Source of the DNA: Saprospiraceae bacterium | GTDB lineage: Bacteria > Bacteroidota > Bacteroidia > Chitinophagales > Saprospiraceae | Direction of reading: 5' to 3' | DNA length: 64,000 nt | Assembly (NCBI GenBank): GCA_016722295.1 | Contig: JADKGL010000037.1 | Span: forward strand, 1 to 64,000 | Shown here: positions 36,297 to 46,016 of the stretch, in pieces | How positions within the stretch are numbered: position 1 is the stretch's first letter | Layout of the letters: every line of letters starts with the position of its first letter | The notes under the pieces: model-generated | What the model was told of the DNA's origin: nothing | The model's database searches: none | What the model saw: the letters and a program-made list of their open reading frames with translations, nothing else | Translations under genes and position numbers: made by a program

Positions 36297-38081
36297 TTAA
36301 TGAATTTGGATTACATAAGGCATTTTCATTTGTACACCTTTATTGTTTTTAATGGCATTCCATTCCTCATAAACTGGGTAGAGTTCACCCAGATTAGCTC
36401 TCATTACACTTTTAAGTTGAGATTCGATCATTTCATCTTTGTTATCAAATTTGTCAATGATTTTTTGAATTGGATCTTTTTGGGTAGGATATTCTGAAAT
36501 TCGATAATTGTCCAATGAGGCCATCCTTGCAGCACAATGAATAGCATCCTCTAATTCACCGATCTCATTGACCAATCCTATTTCTTTCGCTTTTGGTCCG
36601 TTCCATATTCTTCCTCTTGCAATGGCGTGCACCTGATCTTTACTCATATTTCTGCCTATTGACACTATTGTAAGAAACTGATCATAGATGTGTTCTACAT
36701 TTCCTTGCATGATTTTTTTCTCATCCTCTCCCCAAGGTAAGAATACATTGAATTTTGAAGCCATTGGTCCAGTTCCTATCGTGTCATAGTCTATACCAAT
36801 TTTCTTATCTGTCATGACATTGAGATTTGGAATCATTGCAAATACTCCAATAGATCCAGTTAAAGTATGAGGACTTGCAAAAATTGAATCGGAATGTGCT
36901 GCGATATAATACCCACCTGAAGCAGCATAATCACCCATACTTGTTATGAATGGTTTTCCTTCACTTTTGATTAGGTCTATTTCTTTTAGGATATCATCTG
37001 ACATTAATGCACTACCTCCACCAGAATTCACTCGCAAAACAAATGCTTTGATTGATTTATTTGCACGTAAATCTCTTAATAGTTTAATATATTTTTTTCC
37101 AATCTGACCTTCTTCGCCTTTACCATCTATTATTGTTCCTTCAGCAAAAATTACAGCAATTCGATTGTTCGCATTATAATCTTGATTTTTAAAATCAGCC
37201 TTATAATATTCTTGGGGTGTAATGAAATTTATTTTTTGATTCAAATCCAAATTCATTTTGAATCTCATATTATTTAATGCATCAATTTCATATGCAATTG
37301 AATCAATGAGTTTTGTGTCAAATGCTTTCATTGGATTGGAAGCTATGAATCCATCAAAAATTGTTTTTAATGAATTACTTTCAATATTTCTAGATTGAGC
37401 TACTTGATTCACGTATTCAGAATATTGTCCATTAAGATATTCTTTCAGTTGAAGTTTATTTTCAGGGCTTATTTTATCTAGACGATAAGGTTCTGTTGCA
37501 CTTTTAAATTCACCAGCATAATAAATATTAAAATTTAATCCTATTTTTTCCATGAGTTCCTTGAAGAATGGAATACTGACATCAAAACCTCTCAAATCAG
37601 TCATTCCCAATGGATGTAAATAGATTTCATTTGCCGTAGATGCTATATAGTAACTATTATGGTCGAAATAATTAGAATATGAAATGATAAATTTTCCGCT
37701 TTTTCTAAATTCTAATAAGGCATCTCGAATTACTTTTAAGCTTGCATAGCCATGATTACCTTGATTTGCCCCAATGTATATACCCTTAATTTTAGGATCC
37801 TCAGCTGCTTTTTTGATTGCAATGGCATAATCATGAATACCTAATACTTTTTCATCTCTAAAACTAAAGTTGTCCATTGCCACATTATTTGTTTGCTCTG
37901 GTAGCTGGGCAGGAATATTAATTCGGAGAACAGAATTGTCTGTGACACTAACTATTGTCTCTGCTCCCATTGATTTTGAAGCTAAACTTGTAGCAATGCC
38001 AATAGTAATGAAGAATAATAATAGCAAGGCAAGAAGCGTTCCTAAACAAGAAGCAAATAAAAATTTGAAAAACTGTGCCAT
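36297..38081 (-). CDS. sppA: Signal peptide peptidase SppA, 67-kDa type
   Basis: A membrane-bound serine-lysine protease that degrades cleaved signal peptides. ATG 38081 gives MAQFFKFLFASCLG and one N-terminal helix (7-30). The two tandem ClpP-like halves carry the catalytic Lys in AGEFKSATEP (K193) and the catalytic Ser in DYAASGGYYIA (S388), as in E. coli SppA. The frame stays open to 38144, but residues before 38081 match nothing. Its 594 residues are the normal length of the large form. It diverges from the DUF4197 gene. Confidence 0.92.
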   Translation of the reverse strand: MAQFFKFLFASCLGTLLALLLLFFITIGIATSLASKSMGAETIVSVTDNSVLRINIPAQLPEQTNNVAMDNFSFRDEKVLGIHDYAIAIKKAAEDPKIKGIYIGANQGNHGYASLKVIRDALLEFRKSGKFIISYSNYFDHNSYYIASTANEIYLHPLGMTDLRGFDVSIPFFKELMEKIGLNFNIYYAGEFKSATEPYRLDKISPENKLQLKEYLNGQYSEYVNQVAQSRNIESNSLKTIFDGFIASNPMKAFDTKLIDSIAYEIDALNNMRFKMNLDLNQKINFITPQEYYKADFKNQDYNANNRIAVIFAEGTIIDGKGEEGQIGKKYIKLLRDLRANKSIKAFVLRVNSGGGSALMSDDILKEIDLIKSEGKPFITSMGDYAASGGYYIAAHSDSIFASPHTLTGSIGVFAMIPNLNVMTDKKIGIDYDTIGTGPMASKFNVFLPWGEDEKKIMQGNVEHIYDQFLTIVSIGRNMSKDQVHAIARGRIWNGPKAKEIGLVNEIGELEDAIHCAARMASLDNYRISEYPTQKDPIQKIIDKFDNKDEMIESQLKSVMRANLGELYPVYEEWNAIKNNKGVQMKMPYVIQIH

Positions 38082-38181
38082 GAATTTGATTTTTAGATAG
38101 TATTGAGGCTTTATTTTGACTATAACAGAACGGTAAACAAGCAAATTTAATTATAGTTTATGGTCATTTGTAGCTCCAAAG

Positions 38182-38221
38182 AAGAGTCGATCTTTATTTC
38201 ATTAGATAGATTACGACTCTT
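38182..38221. other. Hairpin between divergent sppA and DUF4197 genes
   Basis: AAGAGTCG (38182-38189) pairs perfectly with CGACTCTT (38214-38221), and ATCT/AGAT can extend the stem inside. It lies in a divergent promoter region where no terminator is expected, so a regulator site or RNA leader structure is possible. Confidence 0.4.
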
Positions 38222-38271
38222 TAAAACAAAGATTTAAACTTATTTTAACGTTTTTCAAATACACTTTCTAT

Positions 38272-38279
38272 TACATTTG
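38272..38279 (+). promoter_or_regulatory. Candidate -7 box for the DUF4197 gene
   Basis: TACATTTG matches TAnnTTTG and lies 24 bases before ATG 38304. A TTTT at 38251-38254 is the best -33 candidate at a 17-base gap. Confidence 0.4.
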
Positions 38280-38303
38280 TGGTCTTATAGTTAAATTAAA
38301 TTG

Positions 38304-39013
38304 ATGAAAAAACTATCATTTTTTGTTGGAATTTTGATTTTATTGAGCTCTTGCAATGCACAGTTGGGCAATATACTCAGTGAAATCGGAGGAGGTGAAT
38401 TGACCAATGCAGAAGTGGCTTCTGGGTTAAAAGAGGCACTTTCAAAAGGAACCACCAATGGGAGTGAAGCACTATCCAAGAGGGATGCTTTTTATACGAG
38501 TGCATACAAAATCTTGCTTCCAGATGATGCAAAAAGGTGTGTGATAAATTGAGAATCATTCCAGGATTTGATAAGTTAGAGGAAAATATGGTAAAAAAGG
38601 TTAACCATGCTGCCGAAGATGCTGCAATCAAAGCCAAGCCAATTTTTCTAAATGCAATTAAGCAGTTGACATTTACAGATGTTTGGAATATCTTGACTGG
38701 AGCTGATAATGCGGCGACTTCATTTTTACAAAGAACTACAACAGAGCCATTGTTTAACGAATTTAAGCCAGTTATTACTAATGCTTTAAATCAACAAGGT
38801 GCTTTGGATCTTTGGTCAAGTGCAGTTACAAAATACAATGCAATTCCATTAGTAAAGAAAGCAAATCCAGATGTGGCATCACATGTCACAAATAAGGCAT
38901 TAGAAGGATTGTTCAAGAAAATTGCCGAAGAAGAGTTGGATATTCGACACAATTTAGCATCACGAACCACTGATTTATTGAAGAAGGTATTTGCTAGACA
39001 AGATAAAAAGTAA
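38304..39013 (+). pseudogene. DUF4197 lipoprotein, one frameshift
   Basis: The N-terminal part is a lipoprotein (SFFVGILILLSSCNAQ) followed by the DUF4197 opening EVASGLKEALSKGTTNGSEA and ending LLPDDAK. The frame is lost at an A5 run (38531-38535). With six A it continues KVCDKLRIIPGFDKLEENM straight into the rest of the domain (LTFTDVWNILTGADNAATSF; TRTTDLL-like end). The gene is thus complete apart from a single-base homopolymer deletion, either an artefact or a recent mutation. The family's function is unknown; it is helical and periplasmic. Confidence 0.85.
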
Positions 39014-39040
39014 AAAATAAATTTTTAAAAGAAATATTTC

Positions 39041-39076
39041 AAGGAAGTTCAAAGGCAGATTTTTGGACTTCTTTTT
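39041..39076 (+). terminator. Rho-independent terminator after DUF4197
   Basis: A 9-base stem GAAGTTCAA (39044-39052) with TTGGACTTC (39063-39071), extendable outward with A-T pairs, is followed by a T run. It sits 28 bases after the stop and separates the gene from the respiratory operon. Confidence 0.8.
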
Positions 39077-39282
39077 TATTATTCATACCATATTATTGTA
39101 TTGTGTAATGGGAGAGCACTGCCCATTTATTTCTTTATTAGGTTTTTTTGAAAAATAAAAAGTCTTATTTTTCCTTTTCATTGAAATGAACCTTAACATA
39201 ATCTTAACCGTTAATTTATTGATATTGAATTCATATTAAATTATAATTAATATGTTTTTTTTTAGAAACAAGGGCAAAATAT

Positions 39283-39312
39283 TTTGAATTTAGGCAAATA
39301 GGGCTATTTTTG
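39283..39312 (+). promoter_or_regulatory. Promoter of the ACIII-oxidase operon
   Basis: TTTG (39283-39286) and TATTTTTG (39305-39312) are separated by 18 bases, close to the Bacteroidota -33/-7 spacing. The predicted transcript start is near 39318, about 65 bases before actA. The rest of the 39077-39382 interval is AT-rich with no gene. Confidence 0.55.
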
Positions 39313-39382
39313 CATCATATATCTGAAAAGAAATTTTCATATATTAAAAAAATATTTGTACCCATTTGATATACAGTAAGTT

Positions 39383-40789
39383 ATGAACTGCAAAGGTTTT
39401 TTACAAAGTGTTTTGATATGTCTCTTATCAGTAGCAGTTCTTTGCGCCGCACCAAATTTGGACAAAGGAAAGTCAATTTTCAAAGATAATTGTGGCACCT
39501 GCCATAATAAAAATATGAAAGATGATATGACTGGTCCAGCCTTGGGTGGAGTTCAAGAACGCTGGGCAGGTTATCCAAAAGAAGATTTGTATAAGTGGAT
39601 TCGCAACTCACAGAGTATGGTTTCTGCTGGACATCCTGAAGCGACCAAATTATTTCAAAAATGGAAAACAACCATGACGGCTTTTCCGACTCTGTCGGAT
39701 GAAGACATCGAAAACCTTTTAGGCTATATTGAAGCTGTCAATAATGGTACATATGGTCCAAAGGTAGAAGTACCAGGTCAAGCTGTGTCTGGAGCTAATA
39801 CTAGTAAGGAATCAGGATTTTCCTGGTGGATGTATGGAATTTTTGGTTTATTGGGAATAATAGCTTTGTTCCTTTGGAATATCATCTCTGAATTAAATTA
39901 TAGCAAAAGCAAGGCTGAAGGAAATGACAATGCACAACGAAAATCATTACTAGAATTATTGACTAGTAAATCAGTGATTGGCTTTGTATTGTTTGGATTG
40001 ATCCTTTTTGGAGGATATACTACAGTAAATAATGCAATTTCAGTCGGAAGCCGTAAAAATTATTCACCAGAGCAACCCATAAAATTTTCACATGCTACTC
40101 ACGCTGGTTTACACAAAATAGAATGTAATTATTGCCACGATGGCGCAAGAAGATCGAAACAAAGCGTAATTCCAGGAGCAAGCACATGTATGAATTGTCA
40201 CGCAGCTATCAAAGTTGGATCGCAATATGGTACTGCTGAAATTTCTAAAATTTATGCGTCAATAGGTTATGATCCAATTGCAAGTAAATATATAGAAAAT
40301 TACGAAAAGTTAAGTAACGAGGATATTCAAAAGATTTATTCCAAGTGGATTGGAGATAACATCATGAAAGAAAAGAAGACATCTTCTTTAACAGAAGGCG
40401 ATCTATCACAAGTAGAAAGCCAAGTTCGTGACATTACTTCTTCTTTAACTTCTGATGAAAAACCATCAATTGCAGGACCAATCGAATGGGTTCGTATTCA
40501 CAATCTTCCAGATCATGTTTATTTTAATCATTCGCAACACGTGACTGTAGGGAAAGTTGCCTGCCAAATGTGTCATGGTAAAGTTGAAACTATGGATGTA
40601 GTAAAACAATACTCGCCATTATCAATGGGTTGGTGTATTAATTGTCATAGAGAGACTGATGTGAAATTCGCAGATAATAAATATTATGATGCCTATAAGA
40701 CATACCATGAAGAACTGAAATCCGGCAAAAGAACAAGCGTTAAAGTGGCCGATATTGGTGGATTAGAATGTCAAAAATGTCATTATTAA
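39383..40789 (+). CDS. actA: Alternative complex III subunit ActA, multihaem cytochrome c
   Basis: The cytochrome subunit of the quinol:electron-acceptor oxidoreductase. Six CxxCH haem sites are visible: C37 (CGTCH) in an N-terminal monohaem domain, then C248, C269, C394, C418 and C463 in the pentahaem part. The last, CQKCHY, is at the very C-terminus. The N-terminus is a signal or anchor, and two helices (about 148-172 and 195-213) separate the two haem regions. ActA is usually described as pentahaem, so the extra N-terminal haem domain is notable. It is the first gene of a 15-gene rightward operon. Confidence 0.92.
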   Translation: MNCKGFLQSVLICLLSVAVLCAAPNLDKGKSIFKDNCGTCHNKNMKDDMTGPALGGVQERWAGYPKEDLYKWIRNSQSMVSAGHPEATKLFQKWKTTMTAFPTLSDEDIENLLGYIEAVNNGTYGPKVEVPGQAVSGANTSKESGFSWWMYGIFGLLGIIALFLWNIISELNYSKSKAEGNDNAQRKSLLELLTSKSVIGFVLFGLILFGGYTTVNNAISVGSRKNYSPEQPIKFSHATHAGLHKIECNYCHDGARRSKQSVIPGASTCMNCHAAIKVGSQYGTAEISKIYASIGYDPIASKYIENYEKLSNEDIQKIYSKWIGDNIMKEKKTSSLTEGDLSQVESQVRDITSSLTSDEKPSIAGPIEWVRIHNLPDHVYFNHSQHVTVGKVACQMCHGKVETMDVVKQYSPLSMGWCINCHRETDVKFADNKYYDAYKTYHEELKSGKRTSVKVADIGGLECQKCHY

Positions 40790-40811
40790 TTTAAGCAAGC
40801 AAATCCAAAAA

Positions 40812-43800
40812 ATGAAAAATCAAAATATACAAACTTGGGTTGATGAAACCGATCTATTGGTGGATTCAAAGCAGTTAAACCAAGAGGGATCAGAGTTCAA
40901 TCCTGTCAGTGTAGAATCAATTTTGGAAGATGAAAAATCAGGCCATTTGGAAACAAATAGACGTGATTTTTTAAAGCTACTTGGTTTTGGTGTTGGCGCA
41001 GCGACGTTAGCTTCTTGTGAGGCACCAATAAAAAAGGCAATTCCTTATACAATCAGACCAGATGAAATTGTACCCGGTATTGCAAATTACTATGCCTCAA
41101 CTTTCGTTAATGGAGGAGATGTTTGTCCAGTTTTAGTGAAGACAAGAGAAGGACGTCCTATTAAAATCGAAGGAAATGCACTTTCATCATTTACCAAAGG
41201 TGGTACTTCAGCACGTGTTCAAGCTTCAGTTTTAAGTTTATATGACTATAATCGTACACAGAATCCCTCTAAACTTGTAGCTGATGGCAAAATAGAATCT
41301 ATCTCTTGGGATGAATTGGATACAGCAGTCAAAGCGGGATTATCAGGCTCTAGAGTTAGAATTTTAAGCTCGACAGTTATGAGTCCTTCCGCTAAAAAAG
41401 CGATACAAGAATTTTGTGTAAAGTATCCGAATGCAAAACATGTAACTTATGATGCAATTTCATATTCAGCATTATTGGATGCAAGTCAGAAATGTTTCGG
41501 AGAAAGAGTACTTCCTAATTATAAATTTGATCATGCAGATGTTATAGTGAGTTTTAATGCTGATTTTCTTGGCACTTGGATTTCACCTATTGAATATGCA
41601 AATCAGTATGCTTCAAAACGAAAATTGGATTCAACGACGTCAAGTATGTCTAAGCATATTCAAGTTGAATCTAGAATGTCACTTACTGGTTCAAATGCAG
41701 ATAATAGGATCCTAGTAAGACCCTCAGAGCAAGGAGCAGCAATCGTGACACTTTATAATGCTGTAGCATCTAAAACTGGGGCAAACACTGTTGCAGGTAT
41801 TGAATTAAATGGGGCAGCTAAAACAAAATTATCAAAATTGGCTGAAACTCTAGTTGCAGCAAAAGGAAAGTCATTAATAGTTTGTGGTACAAATAATATT
41901 GCCGAACAAATACTTGTGTTTGGCTTAAACAATATACTAGGAAATATAGGTGTAACTGTAGATTTTTCAAAAGCATCATTCCAGCGACAAGGAAATGATA
42001 TTGAGTTTCAAGCATTGGTAAAAGAAATGCAAGGAAATGGGGTAGATGCATTAATTGTTTGGAATGCAAATCCTGCTTATGATTCTGTTTTAGCAAAAGA
42101 ATTCGCGATAGCGGCTGCTAATGTTAAACTAAAAGTAAGCTTAAATCAAAGCCTAGATGAAACTTCACTGTTGTGTAATTTCTTAGCTCCTGATCATCAT
42201 TATTTAGAATCTTGGGGAGATGTAGAGGCAAAGCGCGGGTCTTATTCATTAATACAACCAACAATTAGCCCTTTATTTAATACAAGACAAGCTCCTTTAA
42301 GTCTTTTGTTATGGGCTGATAGTACATCAATTCTTAAAAGCAGTGAACAACCTTATTATGACTTTGTGAAAGCAAATTGGCAAAGTTCAATTTTTACAAA
42401 AGCAACGAATAAAGGTTGGGACAAGACACTTCATGATGGAAATTTTGAAGCGAATGTCATTGTAGGTTCTGTTAATTTTATTGGAAATGTTACTGAAGCC
42501 GCAGATAAAGTTTCAAAACCAAATACATCTGGCATTGATATAGAATTTTTCGAAAGCCATTCAATTGGTGCTGGTCAATATGCCAATAATCCATGGTTAA
42601 TGGAATTGCCAGATCCAATATCTCGTTGTGTTTGGGGTAATTATTTGACAGTTAGTGTGAAATTTGATGGAGATAGACGATTTTTAGTTTCTAACGGTGT
42701 TGAGGAAAATGGTGAAGAATTAGTATTAACTATAGATGGAACAAAAACTACCTTAGGCGCCATTAAGCAGTTTGGACAATTGGAAGGTACTTCCGCTATC
42801 GCTTTGGGTTATGGTAGAAAAAATGCTGGAGACTGTGGTACAGAAGTAGGCACTGATATGTTTCCTTTTTGCAGAATGGACAGCAATGGATATGTTCAAT
42901 ATTATGCTTCAAATGCTGAATTAAGTAATTCTACAGGTACAATTGAAAAGAATTTTGCTTGTGTACAGCATCATCACACATTAGGTGTCACTGGAATTGA
43001 AAAGAGTTCGGGAAAGAAAATTAATGCCGATGAGGCAGAGTTGGTAGATGATTTCTTTAAGCCAGTTGCTAAGGGATTTCAAGGCTCTTTGACCAAAAGA
43101 TCAGTGATTCGACAAGCTAATTTTAAAGATTTAAAGCAAAGCGTTGAACATTTACATGAAGAAAGGGCTGAATTTCAAAAACTGAATTCGCATACGCTAT
43201 ATCCTGGTCACGATTATAAATATAATTCTGGTCATCATTGGGGAATGCATGTAGATTTGAATTCCTGCATTGGATGTGGTACATGCGCAGTAGCTTGTAT
43301 GGCGGAGAATAATGTCCCTGTTGTAGGAAAGAAAGAAGTTAGTCGTCATCATGAGATGACATGGTTACGTATCGACCGCTATTATTACGGAGATACAGAG
43401 AATCCAAATGTAGTATATCAACCATTAATGTGTCAGCATTGTAATAATGCACCATGTGAAAACGTATGTCCGGTAAATGCGACCAACCATTCAGCAGATG
43501 GGTTGAATCAAATGGCTTATAATAGATGTGTAGGTACAAGATATTGTGCAAATAACTGTCCTTATAAAGTAAGAAGATTTAATTGGTATGATTATACTTC
43601 TGCGGATTTATTTCCAGTAAACCAAAAGAATTTAAATAAAGAAACCGATAAGCCATTCTATGCAGATAATATCGTAAGAATGGTATTGAACCCAGATGTT
43701 ACTGTTCGATCAAGAGGGGTAATCGAGAAATGTTCTTTTTGTATACAAAGAATACAAGAAGGTAAACTTAATGCCAAAAAAGAACAAAGAGCTCTCACAG

Positions 43801-44000
43801 ATCATGATGTAAAGACGGCATGTCAATCTGCTTGTCCAACAGGAGCAATCACATTTGGAGATATGAATAATGAAAATGGAAACTTAAGTAAAAAACTAAA
43901 GAATCCGTTGAATTATATAGTATTAGAAGAGATAAACGTGAAGTCAGCGGTGACTTATACGATGAAAGTAAATAATAGAGACGAAAGTCTGGATGCATAA
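40812..44000 (+). CDS. actB: Alternative complex III subunit ActB, Fe-S/molybdopterin-like
   Basis: A 1062-residue periplasmic subunit. A twin-arginine signal (R50-R51 in TNRRDFLKLLGF) leads to a lipobox-like LASC (C69), so it is probably a Tat-exported lipoprotein. The large middle part is a molybdopterin oxidoreductase-like domain that in this family lacks cofactor. The C-terminal quarter binds iron-sulfur clusters: CIGCGTCAVAC, CQHCNNAPCENVCP, CVGTRYCANNCPYKVRR and CQSACPTGAI. It relays electrons from quinol to ActA/ActE. Length is typical. Confidence 0.93.
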   Translation: MKNQNIQTWVDETDLLVDSKQLNQEGSEFNPVSVESILEDEKSGHLETNRRDFLKLLGFGVGAATLASCEAPIKKAIPYTIRPDEIVPGIANYYASTFVNGGDVCPVLVKTREGRPIKIEGNALSSFTKGGTSARVQASVLSLYDYNRTQNPSKLVADGKIESISWDELDTAVKAGLSGSRVRILSSTVMSPSAKKAIQEFCVKYPNAKHVTYDAISYSALLDASQKCFGERVLPNYKFDHADVIVSFNADFLGTWISPIEYANQYASKRKLDSTTSSMSKHIQVESRMSLTGSNADNRILVRPSEQGAAIVTLYNAVASKTGANTVAGIELNGAAKTKLSKLAETLVAAKGKSLIVCGTNNIAEQILVFGLNNILGNIGVTVDFSKASFQRQGNDIEFQALVKEMQGNGVDALIVWNANPAYDSVLAKEFAIAAANVKLKVSLNQSLDETSLLCNFLAPDHHYLESWGDVEAKRGSYSLIQPTISPLFNTRQAPLSLLLWADSTSILKSSEQPYYDFVKANWQSSIFTKATNKGWDKTLHDGNFEANVIVGSVNFIGNVTEAADKVSKPNTSGIDIEFFESHSIGAGQYANNPWLMELPDPISRCVWGNYLTVSVKFDGDRRFLVSNGVEENGEELVLTIDGTKTTLGAIKQFGQLEGTSAIALGYGRKNAGDCGTEVGTDMFPFCRMDSNGYVQYYASNAELSNSTGTIEKNFACVQHHHTLGVTGIEKSSGKKINADEAELVDDFFKPVAKGFQGSLTKRSVIRQANFKDLKQSVEHLHEERAEFQKLNSHTLYPGHDYKYNSGHHWGMHVDLNSCIGCGTCAVACMAENNVPVVGKKEVSRHHEMTWLRIDRYYYGDTENPNVVYQPLMCQHCNNAPCENVCPVNATNHSADGLNQMAYNRCVGTRYCANNCPYKVRRFNWYDYTSADLFPVNQKNLNKETDKPFYADNIVRMVLNPDVTVRSRGVIEKCSFCIQRIQEGKLNAKKEQRALTDHDVKTACQSACPTGAITFGDMNNENGNLSKKLKNPLNYIVLEEINVKSAVTYTMKVNNRDESLDA

Positions 44001-44021
44001 ACCAAATAAAACAAAGTAAAA

Positions 44022-45464
44022 ATGTCAGCAGTTGTATCGCCAGTTAGGAGACCACTCATAGAAGGGCATAAGACATATCATCAGATAACGGAAGATCTTT
44101 GTTCGCCTACCGAAAAAACACCAAGCAAAACATGGATTATAGCATTCATAATCTCTGTTGCCACCATGTCTTTTGGTATATTTTGTATCGTGTGGACGAT
44201 TTGGATGGGAACAGGAACATGGAATCTAAATCGAACCATCGGGTGGGGATATGATATCACTAATTTCGTTTGGTGGATCGGTATTGGTCATGCGGGAACT
44301 TTGATTTCTGCTATTCTAATGCTATTTAGACAAAGATGGAGAACTGGTGTAAATCGTGCAGCGGAAGCCATGACGATTTTTGCCGTGATTTGTGCAGCTA
44401 TGTTTCCTTTGATACACGTAGGGCGAATTTGGGTTGTGTTTTATTTCTTCCCATACCCCAATGTAAGAGGTCCATTGTGGCCAAATTTTAACTCACCATT
44501 ATTATGGGACGTATTTGCGATCTCAACCTATTTCTCTGTTTCATTATTGTTTTGGTATACAGGATTGGTTCCAGATTTTGCAACAGTGAGAAATCGTGCT
44601 ACTGGGTTCCGTAAGAAAGTTTATAATGCGCTTTCCTTTGGTTGGACAGGTTCTGCAAAACATTGGTCTCGTTGGGAATATCTATCGTTAGTGTTGGCAG
44701 GTTTGTCTACGCCTCTTGTATTGTCTGTACATACAATAGTAAGTTTTGACTTTGCAACTTCAGTAATTCCAGGTTGGCATACTACAATATTTCCGCCTTA
44801 TTTTGTGGCGGGAGCGATATTTTCAGGTTTTGCTATGGTACAAACTTTAATGTTGATCACTAGAAAAATATTAAAACTTGAAGAATATATTACATTAGAA
44901 CATATAGAGTCAATGAATAAAGTGATTCTAGTAACTGGTACAATAGTAGGGGTTGCTTATTTGACTGAATTATTCATCGCTTGGTATTCTGGATATGTAT
45001 ATGAACAATTCGCATTCTTCAATAGAGCGATGGGCGTTTATTGGTGGTCATATTTTGGAATGATGGCTTGTAATGTAATTTCTCCTCAGATATTTTGGGT
45101 AAAAAAATTCCGTAGATCAGTTTTAGTGACATTTATTATGTCAATATTTGTCAATATTGGAATGTGGTTTGAGCGTTTTGTAATTATTGCCACAACATTA
45201 GCTAGAGATTATTTGCCTTCTTCATGGTCATATTATTATCCTACATGGGTAGAGATCGGAATTTTCATTGGGACTATTGGTTTGTTTTTTACTTTGTATA
45301 TGATATTTACAAGAGTGGCTCCAGTAGTTGCAATAGCAGAAGTAAAATCAATATTAAAATTGGGTGGTGATCAATATGTAGACAATCATAACTATAAGCA
45401 TATTCACGGTCATTCAAATCATGATCATGACCATAGTCATAGTCACGATAATCAACATCATTAA
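44022..45464 (+). CDS. actC: Alternative complex III subunit ActC (NrfD-like)
   Basis: A 480-residue integral membrane protein of the NrfD/PsrC family with about ten helices; it carries the quinol site together with ActF. Segments such as GIGHAGTLISAILMLFRQRW and IHVGRIWVVFYFFPYPNVRG match ActC. The C-terminal 25 residues are unusually His/Asp-rich (HIHGHSNHDHDHSHSHD), a metal-binding-like tail not needed for the fold. It lies 21 bases after actB. Confidence 0.93.
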   Translation: MSAVVSPVRRPLIEGHKTYHQITEDLCSPTEKTPSKTWIIAFIISVATMSFGIFCIVWTIWMGTGTWNLNRTIGWGYDITNFVWWIGIGHAGTLISAILMLFRQRWRTGVNRAAEAMTIFAVICAAMFPLIHVGRIWVVFYFFPYPNVRGPLWPNFNSPLLWDVFAISTYFSVSLLFWYTGLVPDFATVRNRATGFRKKVYNALSFGWTGSAKHWSRWEYLSLVLAGLSTPLVLSVHTIVSFDFATSVIPGWHTTIFPPYFVAGAIFSGFAMVQTLMLITRKILKLEEYITLEHIESMNKVILVTGTIVGVAYLTELFIAWYSGYVYEQFAFFNRAMGVYWWSYFGMMACNVISPQIFWVKKFRRSVLVTFIMSIFVNIGMWFERFVIIATTLARDYLPSSWSYYYPTWVEIGIFIGTIGLFFTLYMIFTRVAPVVAIAEVKSILKLGGDQYVDNHNYKHIHGHSNHDHDHSHSHDNQHH

Positions 45465-45491
45465 TTAGTAAAAATCTGAAGATCATTAAAG

Positions 45492-46013
45492 ATGAGAAGA
45501 TATAATAAAGAGGTAATATACGGATTGTACAATGATGAAGAAGTACTTCTTAAGGCAGTTCGTAAAGCAAAATCAAAGCATTTAGAAATATTTGATGTTT
45601 ATACTCCATTTCCAGTGCATGGTTTGGATCAAGCAATGGGCATCGAAGAATCTCGACTTCATCAAGCTGGATTCGTGTATGGATTATGTGGTACATTGAC
45701 TGCTTTTTTAGGTATGACTTGGATCTTTACTAAAGATTGGCCAATCATATTTGGAGGAAAGCCACATTGGCCAGTGCCTTCATTTATCCCAATTACTTTC
45801 GAGCTAACAGTATTGTTCGCTGCTTGGGGTATGACCATCACTTTTTATACAATTTGTGGTTTATGGCCTGGAGTAGAGAATCCACAATTAGACTTAAGGA
45901 CGACTGACGATAAATTTTGTTTAGCATTTGATGCAAATGATGTTTCTGACAGTGATGTTAGGTCATTTTTTAGCGAAACAGGTGCAGAAGAAGTAAATAC
46001 TAAATCAATATAA
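45492..46013 (+). CDS. actD: Alternative complex III subunit ActD (DUF3341)
   Basis: A 173-residue subunit with two central helices (about 60-80 and 100-125). The soluble start (EVIYGLYNDEEVLLKAVRKA) and DVYTPFPVHGLDQAMG are the DUF3341/ActD signature. It stabilises the complex near ActC. It ends three bases before actE. Confidence 0.92.
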   Translation: MRRYNKEVIYGLYNDEEVLLKAVRKAKSKHLEIFDVYTPFPVHGLDQAMGIEESRLHQAGFVYGLCGTLTAFLGMTWIFTKDWPIIFGGKPHWPVPSFIPITFELTVLFAAWGMTITFYTICGLWPGVENPQLDLRTTDDKFCLAFDANDVSDSDVRSFFSETGAEEVNTKSI

Positions 46014-46016
46014 TTT

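Noticed and set aside
45410..45455. Short CAT/CAC-rich tract as a DNA repeat
   Set aside because: It is explained by the His/Asp-rich coding tail of ActC.
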